NCBI GenBank assembly: GCA_031429355.1 | Contig: JANOZM010000004.1 | Coordinates: 62,001 to 126,000 of the forward strand | DNA from: JANOZM01 sp031429355 | Lineage (GTDB): Bacteria > Pseudomonadota > Gammaproteobacteria > Burkholderiales > Burkholderiaceae_E | Direction: 5' to 3' | Length of the DNA stretch: 64,000 bases | Shown: positions 34,033-41,497 of the stretch, piece by piece | Layout: each line of letters starts with the position of its first letter | Position numbering within the stretch: the stretch's first letter is position 1 | Made by a program: the position numbers and the translations under genes | Notes under the pieces: generated by a model | The model's database searches: none | Told to the model about the DNA's origin: nothing | Seen by the model: only the letters and a program-made list of their open reading frames with translations

Positions 34033-34641
34033 TTGAAACAGCTCAGTTGGTTTGGCAGCAGTTTTAGTCATCTTTGGCTGAGCTTGTTTTTAAGCTTTGG
34101 TTTGCTTTTTACGCCAATTCTTAAGGCCGAAGAGTCAATCGATTTGCGCAACGGTAGCCTTGCTTTGTCAGCCGACGGAACCGCTTGGGTCGTCGCCGCT
34201 GATTTTAAAATGACCCTTAGCCCGAGCCTTGAAGATGCAGTAAGTCGTGGCTTGGTGCTGTACTTTGTTGCAGAGTTCGAACTCGTTCGACCGCGTTGGT
34301 ATTGGCGCGATGATCGCGCTGTAGCGACAAAATTAAACTACCGACTTTCGTACCATGCATTAACGCGCCAATTTCGCTTAAGCGCAAACGGCTTTCAATC
34401 ATCCTATGCCAACTTGCAAGAGGCGCTTGGCGTCATTTCCCGTCTTCGCGGTTGGCGAGTCGCCGATGCCGACAAAATAAAGCGCGGTGAAAACGCCGAG
34501 GCTTGGCTGCGTTTGCGCTTAGACACGTCGCAGTTACCTAAACCTTTCCAAGTAAGCGCGATTAACAATCGCGATTGGAGTCCAGAGTCGGAATGGAAAC
34601 GCATACAACTGCAGGCCGAGACGAGCAAAAACGCTCCGTAA
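34033..34641 (+). CDS. DUF4390 family secreted/periplasmic protein
   Basis: The family signature is strong: LVLYFVAEFELVRPRWYWRD, LNYRLSYHALTRQFRLS, LPKPFQVSAINNRDW. I prefer the TTG at 34033, which starts right after rsmB and gives a signal peptide (SWFGSSFSHLWLSLFLSFGL, then FTPILKA), about 202 residues in all; an ATG at 33982 would overlap rsmB by 38 bases. Function is unknown, but the gene is conserved beside ntrY in Betaproteobacteria, suggesting a link to the NtrYX envelope signal (inference). It overlaps the ntrY start by about 50 bases. Confidence 0.85.
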   Translation: MKQLSWFGSSFSHLWLSLFLSFGLLFTPILKAEESIDLRNGSLALSADGTAWVVAADFKMTLSPSLEDAVSRGLVLYFVAEFELVRPRWYWRDDRAVATKLNYRLSYHALTRQFRLSANGFQSSYANLQEALGVISRLRGWRVADADKIKRGENAEAWLRLRLDTSQLPKPFQVSAINNRDWSPESEWKRIQLQAETSKNAP

Positions 34642-36986
34642 GTCGCGCATTACGCGCGATTCTTTACGCCTCGGTTAGCGCTGCGGTTGCTCTGGTGTTG
34701 CTGTTAGTTTTTGCCAGTTCCAACACCACTATTTTTGAACAGCACTACACTTGGCTGTTGTACGCAACAACAGCTTTGGCTGCTATTTTGTTTGTATTGG
34801 TTTTAGAATTTACCCGCCGTTTAGTCGTGCGATATCGAGCTGGGGTATTTGGAACGCGATTAACGGTGCGCTTGGCGCTATCTCTAATTGCAATGACCCT
34901 AGTGCCTGCCAGTTTTATTTACGTTATTTCAGTGCAAGTATTGGGCCGCTCCATCGAATCTTGGTTTGATGTTCCCGTCGAGCGTGCGTTGGAATCGGGT
35001 CTTAATTTAGGTCGTGCAGCGCTAGATACGCAAATTGCCGATTTAAGTAACAAAGCCCGTCGTATCGAGTTTGAACTAAGCGAAGTCGCTCAATCGCAGT
35101 GGCCCACCGTCTTAGATAAAGTACGCGACCAATTAGGTTTGCAAGATATTATTATTGTTACTTTTAGCGGGCGCATTATTGCTGCAAGCGGCAGTCAATA
35201 CGCCAAGTTAGCACCCGATTTTCCGACGCCAGCGGCACTTCGTCAGTTACGTGCAACCCGGCAAGTAACAGCCGTCGAAGGTGGCGAGGGTTCAGATAAA
35301 TCATTGCGCGTTCGAGCATTAAGATTAATGCTTGCTGGGCAACCGACTGACGACCAACGCATTTTGCAATTAATTCAAACCGTTCCGTCAGCGCTCGCCG
35401 ATAACGCCGAAGCCGTCCAACGAGGGCAACGCGATTACCAAGAGTTGTCTTTGGCGCGTCAAGGCCTCAAACGCATTTATCGTGTCACGCTAACGCTGAC
35501 GCTAATCCTAACAATTTTCTCAGCGGTAGCCGCCGCTTTTTTATTGGCTGGATGGTTAACCGGACCATTGACGCAATTAGCAGCGGGAACGCGTGCCGTT
35601 GCTTCAGGTGACTTTAGACCTATGCGCGATTATTCGGGCCGCGATGAACTGGGAACATTGACGGACTCGTTTAATTTAATGACTCGACAGCTCGACGATG
35701 CGCGAGCCCAAGTGCAACGTCAGCAAGACGAGCTAATTGAAGCCAATGTGAAGCTCGAAGGTGTGTTGACCAGTATCAACGTGGGTGTGCTTTTGTTTGA
35801 TCAAGATTTTCGTTTAGAGCTGGCCAACGAACCGGCAAGAGCTTTAATTGGTGAAGATACGGCCCTAGGCGAGCGGCTATCGACCCTACCTTGGATAGGT
35901 CGATTAGCGCCTGTAATCCAAGAAAAATTTGCTCAGTTAGAAGTGTCATCAAACGCTTCACGTGTATCAGTTTGGGAGCTTCAAACAGAAATGACGCGTG
36001 ACTTGCTGAACGCATCATTGTCCGGCACAGATCCGTTAGCGGTTGGAGGTAAGCAGCAAGAAGAGCAAGGACAAGTTTGGTTATTTAAAGGCATGCGCTT
36101 GATTGAAGATCATCCAAATAAAAATTTGGCGCGCATTGGTTATTTGGTCGTGATGGATGAAATTACTGCAATGCTGTCGGCGCAACGGGCTAGTGCTTGG
36201 AGTGAAGTAGCGCGCCGCTTGGCGCATGAAATAAAAAACCCTTTAACCCCCATTCAGTTAGCCGCTGAGCGTCTCGAACAAAAGCTAACCCCACGTCTAA
36301 ATGAGGTTGATGCGCAACTGATGCGGCGCAGTACCAGCACCATCGTCAGTCAAGTGACGGCCTTAAAACAAATGGTCGATGAATTTCGCGAATACGCGCG
36401 GTTACCAAGCGCTCAACTAGGGCCAGTTCGTTTGGGCGACGTCGTACAAGATGTGTTGTCGTTGTATGCCGATAGTTTTAATGGTGTCCAAATTTTGACC
36501 CAGTTTGATCCTGCGGTGCCCAGTGTAATTGGAGATTCAGGACAATTGCGCCAAATCGTTCACAACCTAGTGAAAAATGCCAGTGAAGCACTGGAAGGGC
36601 GCAAGGACGCTCAAATTGAAGTGTTACTTGAGGCCGTGCGCCTACCGGTTGTTGGCGGCCCTCAGGTAGTGCGACATGACCGTCGAGTGGCAAATGTCAC
36701 GGGCGTTCGTCTATTAGTTCGCGATAATGGGCCCGGTTTTTCGGCGCGCATTGCCAACCGAGAATTCGAGCCTTATGTCACCACAAAGCCTCGCGGAACT
36801 GGTTTGGGATTAGCAATTGTCAAGAAAATAGTGGATGATCACGCAGCCCTGATAGAATTGGGGGAAAATGCAACACTTGAAGGAAGCGCGAACACCAGTC
36901 CTGGTGCTCAAGTTTCTATACTTTTTACTCGTTTGCAGGACAATCGAGGATCGAATATTCCGAACGTTGTGTTGCAAAAAGGGTAA
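34593..36986 (+). CDS. ntrY: NtrY-like sensor histidine kinase
   Basis: A membrane kinase of about 797 residues from the ATG at 34593. N-terminal helices (LRAILYASVSAAVALVLLLV, YATTALAAILFVLVLEF, LALSLIAMTLVPASFIYVIS) and a fourth near residue 305 (ILTIFSAVAAAFLLAGWLTG) frame a periplasmic sensor. HAMP (AAGTRAVASGDF), a PAS-like region (LTSINVGVLLFDQDFRLE), the HisKA box RLAHEIKNPLTPIQLAAERL and an HATPase domain (HNLVKNASEAL, DNGPGF, GTGLGLAIVKKIV) follow. All catalytic residues are present. The partner regulator follows 35 bases later. NtrYX systems respond to nitrogen or redox state in relatives; the signal here is not shown. Confidence 0.92.
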   Translation: METHTTAGRDEQKRSVSRALRAILYASVSAAVALVLLLVFASSNTTIFEQHYTWLLYATTALAAILFVLVLEFTRRLVVRYRAGVFGTRLTVRLALSLIAMTLVPASFIYVISVQVLGRSIESWFDVPVERALESGLNLGRAALDTQIADLSNKARRIEFELSEVAQSQWPTVLDKVRDQLGLQDIIIVTFSGRIIAASGSQYAKLAPDFPTPAALRQLRATRQVTAVEGGEGSDKSLRVRALRLMLAGQPTDDQRILQLIQTVPSALADNAEAVQRGQRDYQELSLARQGLKRIYRVTLTLTLILTIFSAVAAAFLLAGWLTGPLTQLAAGTRAVASGDFRPMRDYSGRDELGTLTDSFNLMTRQLDDARAQVQRQQDELIEANVKLEGVLTSINVGVLLFDQDFRLELANEPARALIGEDTALGERLSTLPWIGRLAPVIQEKFAQLEVSSNASRVSVWELQTEMTRDLLNASLSGTDPLAVGGKQQEEQGQVWLFKGMRLIEDHPNKNLARIGYLVVMDEITAMLSAQRASAWSEVARRLAHEIKNPLTPIQLAAERLEQKLTPRLNEVDAQLMRRSTSTIVSQVTALKQMVDEFREYARLPSAQLGPVRLGDVVQDVLSLYADSFNGVQILTQFDPAVPSVIGDSGQLRQIVHNLVKNASEALEGRKDAQIEVLLEAVRLPVVGGPQVVRHDRRVANVTGVRLLVRDNGPGFSARIANREFEPYVTTKPRGTGLGLAIVKKIVDDHAALIELGENATLEGSANTSPGAQVSILFTRLQDNRGSNIPNVVLQKG

Positions 36987-37021
36987 ACTTGAAAAAAATT
37001 AAAGTGGCAGGTTAGAGGTAA

Positions 37022-37831
37022 ATGGCTGAAATTCTCATCGTCGACGACGAAATTGGTATTCGCGAGTTGCTTTCAGAGATTCTGGGCGACGAAGGTCACT
37101 CTGTGCTTTCAGCAGAAAGCGCTAAACAAGCCCGCGAGTGGCGCGATAAATTACGACCCGACTTAGTTTTGCTCGATATCTGGATGCCAGATACCGATGG
37201 AGTGACTTTGTTAAAAGAATGGTCGGCGTCAGGCAAACTAACCATGCCAGTCATCATGATGAGTGGACACGCCACAATTGATACAGCGGTCGAAGCAACC
37301 CGAATAGGTGCCTTCGACTTCTTAGAAAAGCCAATAGCGCTACAAAAGCTGCTCAAAGCAGTAGAACAAGGCTTGGCGCGTTCTAAGCAACCCGTTGCGC
37401 CAACTCGTCAAACGCCCACTTTTTTAGCCGCTCCTCCAATGGGTGGCAACAATAATGGGTTTAACAATAGTGGCTTTGGTAATGGCAATGGTGGTAATTT
37501 TTCCAACACCAATTTTAACGCCAACTATCCAAGTAGTTCGGGTTTAAACGACGGCTCCAATTTGACCATGCCGGCACCGGTGCCGGTCTTTACTCCGCTA
37601 GGCCAAACCAGTCCGTCGGTGTCATCGCAAGATTTACCGCTAGACATGCCATTACGTGAAGCACGCGACGCCTTCGAGCGAGCGTACTTCGAACATCATT
37701 TACTGCGTGAGCACGGAAGCATGACTCGAGTTGCAGAACGCACCGGCCTTGAGCGTACGCATTTGTATCGCAAACTCAAACAGTTGGGCATCGATTTGTC
37801 CAAAGGGGCTTACCGCAAAGGCGGTCTGTAA
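37022..37831 (+). CDS. NtrX-like response regulator lacking the sigma-54 AAA+ domain
   Basis: 269 residues. The receiver domain (1-120) is complete: D8/D9, phospho-acceptor D52 (LLDIWMPDTDG), and K103 in FLEKPI, all like NtrX. A flexible linker (about 125-205) rich in Asn/Gly (NNNGFNNSGFGNGNGGNF) follows, then a Fis-type helix-turn-helix (about 215-269, REARDAFERAYFEHHL, MTRVAERTGLERTHLYRKL). The central AAA+ domain of about 230 residues that contacts sigma-54 is missing. It should therefore bind DNA on phosphorylation without activating sigma-54 promoters. AGGTAA precedes the ATG. Confidence 0.9.
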   Translation: MAEILIVDDEIGIRELLSEILGDEGHSVLSAESAKQAREWRDKLRPDLVLLDIWMPDTDGVTLLKEWSASGKLTMPVIMMSGHATIDTAVEATRIGAFDFLEKPIALQKLLKAVEQGLARSKQPVAPTRQTPTFLAAPPMGGNNNGFNNSGFGNGNGGNFSNTNFNANYPSSSGLNDGSNLTMPAPVPVFTPLGQTSPSVSSQDLPLDMPLREARDAFERAYFEHHLLREHGSMTRVAERTGLERTHLYRKLKQLGIDLSKGAYRKGGL

Positions 37832-37908
37832 AATTTACAGTGAGTCAAGCTAACGGCGTGCAATTCGCTCTGTTGTCTTGGTTTTCATTGATGGCGCTTG
37901 GCGAATAA

Positions 37909-39297
37909 ATGAAAATAGTTGTTGTTGGTGCCGGTCGAGTCGGCACTACGCTTGCGGAAAGTCTCGTAAACGAGCAAAACGACATTACGTTAATCGATAT
38001 TGACGCGAACGCGTTGCATGGATTGCAAGACCGACTCGATTTGCGCGCGGTCGTTGGCAACGCAACCCAGCCCTCCACATTACGCGATGCCGGTATTGAA
38101 GATGCGGACATGCTTATTGCGGTTACACCGCATGACGAAACCAATTTAGTGATTTGCCGAACCGCACACTTATTGTTTCGCACTCCGACAAAAATTGCGC
38201 GAATTCGTGGTGAGTTTCAAGAGTTCCCCGAACTGCTTGGAGAAAACGGTTTTTGTGTTGACCACGTCATTTTGCCCGAGCAATCGGTAGTCGACACAAT
38301 TCATCGATTAATCGAGTTTCCAGAAGCGCTTCAAGTGCTCGAATTCGCAGATGGTTTGGTCAGCTTAATTGCAGTGCGTGCCTACGCCGATGGCCCCTTA
38401 GTTAAGCAGCCAATCCGCGAACTACGCGCCCATTTACCCGACACCGATTCACGCATTGTTGCTTTGTTTCGGCGCGGCCAATCTATTGTCCCGGATGGCA
38501 ATACGCTCATCGAGCCGGGTGATGAGGTGTTCTTTGTTGCAGCAACAGAAAACATTCGCAAAGTGATGAGCGAATTGCGGCGGATGGATAAACCGGTCAA
38601 GCGCATTATGGTTGCCGGTGGCGGCAAAATTGGTTTGCGCTTGGCCAAGTCGCTAGGCAACGATTACGAAATAAAGATAATCGAACCCAACAAAACGCGT
38701 AGCGAATACTTAGCCACGCAAGTGCCTTCTAAAACATTAGTGTTAAGGGGCGATGCAACCGACGAAGATTTATTAGCCGACGAAAATGTGGGTGATATGG
38801 ATCTATTTGTTTCGGTTACATCCGATGACGAAAACAATATTATGGCCAGTCTTTTAGCCAAGCGAATGGGCGCCAAGCGCACAATCGCGCTAATTAATCG
38901 CCAAGCCTACGCAGAATTAATGGAGGGCTCGCGCATTGATATTGCCATCGTGCCGGCTGTAGCGACTATTGGCGATTTGCTGCGCTACGTGCGCCGTGCC
39001 GATGTTGCGCGGGTGCATTCTTTACGTCGCGGCGCAGCGGAAGCCTTAGAAGCCATTGCCCACGGTGATAAAAATTCATCGCGGGTTATTGGCCGTCGCA
39101 TTGAAGAGCTAAAGTTACCCCGTGGCACCCGAATCGGCGCAATGGTTCGAAAAAACGCCGACGGGGTTTCACAAGTATTAATGGCGCATCACGACACTGT
39201 GATCGAAGCCGAAGATCACGTCATTATGTTTTTAGAAAGCAAGAAGGCTGTAAGCCAGGTCGAAAAGTTGTTTCAAGTAGGTGTTGGTTTTTTCTAA
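37909..39297 (+). CDS. trkA: Trk potassium uptake system, NAD-binding regulatory subunit TrkA
   Basis: TrkA is the cytoplasmic gating ring of the Trk potassium channel. The 462-residue protein has two RCK units: the first starts at MKIVVVGAGRVGTTLAESLV and the second near residue 225 (KRIMVAGGGKIGLRLAKSL), each with a nucleotide-binding glycine motif, followed by RCK_C domains (FADGLVSLIAVRAY; ELKLPRGTRIGAMVR). The membrane partner trkH lies 8 kb away at 47.4 kb, split from it by the TRAP block. It follows ntrX by 77 bases. Confidence 0.97.
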   Translation: MKIVVVGAGRVGTTLAESLVNEQNDITLIDIDANALHGLQDRLDLRAVVGNATQPSTLRDAGIEDADMLIAVTPHDETNLVICRTAHLLFRTPTKIARIRGEFQEFPELLGENGFCVDHVILPEQSVVDTIHRLIEFPEALQVLEFADGLVSLIAVRAYADGPLVKQPIRELRAHLPDTDSRIVALFRRGQSIVPDGNTLIEPGDEVFFVAATENIRKVMSELRRMDKPVKRIMVAGGGKIGLRLAKSLGNDYEIKIIEPNKTRSEYLATQVPSKTLVLRGDATDEDLLADENVGDMDLFVSVTSDDENNIMASLLAKRMGAKRTIALINRQAYAELMEGSRIDIAIVPAVATIGDLLRYVRRADVARVHSLRRGAAEALEAIAHGDKNSSRVIGRRIEELKLPRGTRIGAMVRKNADGVSQVLMAHHDTVIEAEDHVIMFLESKKAVSQVEKLFQVGVGFF

Positions 39298-39369
39298 TAT
39301 CGACAACGTCGTTGTGAAATGACCGCTTCATGCACCCATTCCCACTCTACCGGAATGACCAATAGTTTT

Positions 39370-39385
39370 CTAGGGAAAACCCTAG
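39370..39385. promoter_or_regulatory. 16-bp inverted repeat upstream of the TRAP operon, candidate operator
   Basis: CTAGGGAAAACCCTAG at 39370-39385 has perfect 6-bp arms around AAAA. It lies 170 bases before the substrate-binding protein start in a 256-base gap without a gene. The compact symmetry fits a dimeric regulator site; the regulator is not identified. Confidence 0.5.
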
Positions 39386-39553
39386 CGGAAAAAAACTGAC
39401 CCAAAACGTTCGAGTAGAGATTGTTCTTTATGATGAGAGATCGCGCTGGTGCTCGCCACTTGTAATGCTTAATGCATCGCAACTGCAAGTTTCTTAGCAA
39501 GTGATTTGCGTGATCTAAATCTTAAAACTAAATCCCCAACGGAGAGTCCATTA

Positions 39554-40735
39554 ATGAACCCTGTGAACAAAGAGATCGCTATTGCCTCTACAAGCGAAGC
39601 TACCAATCAAGTAACTACGCAATTAGAGACTTCAAGCAAACCGGTGCGCCGTAAGTTTTTTGCAACCGCAGCCGCTGGTGCTGTTGGCGCTAGCACCCTT
39701 GGCTTCCCAATGATTGCTACAGCGCAAGCTACAACGCTGCGCTTTCAATCTACTTGGCCTGCGAAAGATATTTTCCACGAGTACGCTAACGACTTCGCCA
39801 AAAAAGTGAACGACATGTCAGGCGGGCGTTTAAAAATTGAAGTGTTGCCAGCTGGCGCGGTTGTTAAAGCATTCGACTTACTTGATGCCGTTAGTAAAGG
39901 CACATTAGATGGTGGTCACGGTGTCTTGGCTTACTGGTACGGAAAAAACTCAGCGGTTGCGTTGTGGGGATCGGGTCCAGCGTTTGGTATGGACCCTAAT
40001 ATGGTGTTGGCATGGCATGAGCACGGCGGCGGTAAGGCATTGCTCGAAGAACTATACAAAACCATGAATATGGATGTTGTGTCGTTTGTATACGGCCCAA
40101 TGCCAACTCAACCTTTGGGCTGGTTTAAAAAGCCGGTTACTAAAGCAGAAGATTTTAAAGGCCTAAAGTATCGGACCGTTGGTTTGTCGATTGACGTCTT
40201 TACAGCGCTAGGCGCTGCAGTGAATGCCTTGCCAGGCGGCGAAATCGTCCCCGCAATGGATCGTGGTTTGCTCGACGCGGCAGAGTTTAACAATGCATCT
40301 TCGGATCGCTTGTTGGGCTTCCCAGACGTCGCAAAAATTTGTATGTTGCAAAGCTTCCACCAGTCCGCCGAGCAATTTGAGATTTTGTTTAACAAAACCA
40401 AATACAACGCCTTGCCGACCGAACTAAAATCGATTATTTCGTACGCGGTTCAAGCCGCTTCGGCAGACATGAGCTGGAAAGCAATTGACCGCTACTCCAA
40501 AGATTATGCGGACATGCAAAAACAAGGCATCAAGTTTTACAAAACACCAGACGCCGTACTACGCGCTCAGTTAAAAGCTTGGGACGAAGTTTGTGCCAAG
40601 AAATCGGCTGAGAACCCCGCATTCGCTAAAGTGTACGATTCGATGCGCACATTTGCTCAGCGTGCCGGTCGTTGGCAGAACGATACTAACGTCGATTTCA
40701 AAATGGCCTACAACCACTTCTTCGCCAAGAAGTAA
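39554..40735 (+). CDS. TRAP transporter periplasmic substrate-binding protein (DctP family)
   Basis: The ATG at 39554 follows GGAGAG at an ideal distance and gives 393 residues. After a polar lead (about 30 residues) a twin-arginine-like signal appears: VRRKFFATAAAGAVGASTLG, cleaved near TAQA. The mature protein has the TRAP fold: LRFQSTWPAKDIFHEYANDF, GGRLKIEVLPAGAVV, KGLKYRTVGLSIDVFTALGA, PGGEIVPAMDRGLLDAAEFN. The conserved Arg that binds the substrate carboxylate is in KYRTVG. The pattern is of the mannitol/chloroaromatic or alpha-keto-acid subgroup, so a monocarboxylate such as a 2-oxo or 2-hydroxy acid is likely (inference). Confidence 0.92.
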   Translation: MNPVNKEIAIASTSEATNQVTTQLETSSKPVRRKFFATAAAGAVGASTLGFPMIATAQATTLRFQSTWPAKDIFHEYANDFAKKVNDMSGGRLKIEVLPAGAVVKAFDLLDAVSKGTLDGGHGVLAYWYGKNSAVALWGSGPAFGMDPNMVLAWHEHGGGKALLEELYKTMNMDVVSFVYGPMPTQPLGWFKKPVTKAEDFKGLKYRTVGLSIDVFTALGAAVNALPGGEIVPAMDRGLLDAAEFNNASSDRLLGFPDVAKICMLQSFHQSAEQFEILFNKTKYNALPTELKSIISYAVQAASADMSWKAIDRYSKDYADMQKQGIKFYKTPDAVLRAQLKAWDEVCAKKSAENPAFAKVYDSMRTFAQRAGRWQNDTNVDFKMAYNHFFAKK

Positions 40736-40753
40736 TCGATTGTTGTAGTGTAC

Positions 40754-40782
40754 GCATTCGTGAGTTAAAAACTCACGAATGC
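40754..40782 (+). other. Stable intercistronic hairpin between TRAP binding protein and DctQ
   Basis: GCATTCGTGAGTT (40754-40766) and AACTCACGAATGC (40770-40782) pair perfectly over 13 bp with a three-base loop. It follows the binding-protein stop by 18 bases. There is no adjacent T-run, so partial termination or 3'-end protection that lets the binding protein outnumber the permeases is more likely than full termination (inference). Confidence 0.7.
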
Positions 40783-40880
40783 CATCGTTTTGAATCGCAG
40801 TGATCAAATTGCGCTCACGCCAGATTGAGCTCACACCTTAGCGATGTTACGTTGTTCCCTTATTCTATTAAGACATAAAA

Positions 40881-41495
40881 ATGCAAAGCTTTTTTCTCGC
40901 GGTCGATCGGCTATCGACACGGGTAGGTCAACTGTTCTCTTGGACTGTGGCTATCCTGACTGTGCTTATCTGCTGGGAAGTGTTTTCCCGCTACTTCTTG
41001 GGTAAACCCAACGCTTGGATTTTAGATGCGCAGATCATGTTGTACGGCATTATGTTTATGATGGCTGGTGCTTACACCCTATCTAAAAACGGCCACGTTC
41101 GTGGCGACGTGTTGTACGGATTTTTTTCGCCACGTACCCAAGCGTCGCTTGACTTAGTTTTGTATTTTGTGTTTTTCATCCCCGGTGTTCTGGCGCTTGC
41201 TTGGGCGGGTTGGGATTTTGCCAACGATTCATTTCGCTTGCGCGAGCACTCATCAATTTCTGCCGACGGCCCGCCAATTTATCCGTTTAAAGCAATTATT
41301 CCTTTAGCGGGTGGCTTGTTGTTATTGCAAGGTATTGTAGAAATTTTGCGCTGCGCTGTTTGCATTAAAGAAGGTAAATGGCCCAAGCGCGAACACGACG
41401 TCGAAGAAGTGGACGTTGATAAACTTAAAGCAATGGTTGGCTTAAGTGGCGTCGACACCACGGCCGATCCGTCCATCAAAAAAACAGGAGCCTAA
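40881..41495 (+). CDS. TRAP transporter small permease (DctQ family)
   Basis: A 204-residue inner-membrane protein with four predicted helices (about residues 18-38, FSWTVAILTVLICWEVFS; 50-68; 90-112, LDLVLYFVFFIPGVLALAWAG; 135-158). The hallmark RYFLGKPNAWILDAQIMLYGIMFM and the segment KNGHVRGDVLYG are typical for DctQ of the mannitol/chloroaromatic subgroup. The C-terminus is cytoplasmic and acidic. Its stop is 2 bases before DctM, so the two are coupled. Confidence 0.92.
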   Translation: MQSFFLAVDRLSTRVGQLFSWTVAILTVLICWEVFSRYFLGKPNAWILDAQIMLYGIMFMMAGAYTLSKNGHVRGDVLYGFFSPRTQASLDLVLYFVFFIPGVLALAWAGWDFANDSFRLREHSSISADGPPIYPFKAIIPLAGGLLLLQGIVEILRCAVCIKEGKWPKREHDVEEVDVDKLKAMVGLSGVDTTADPSIKKTGA

Positions 41496-41497
41496 TC

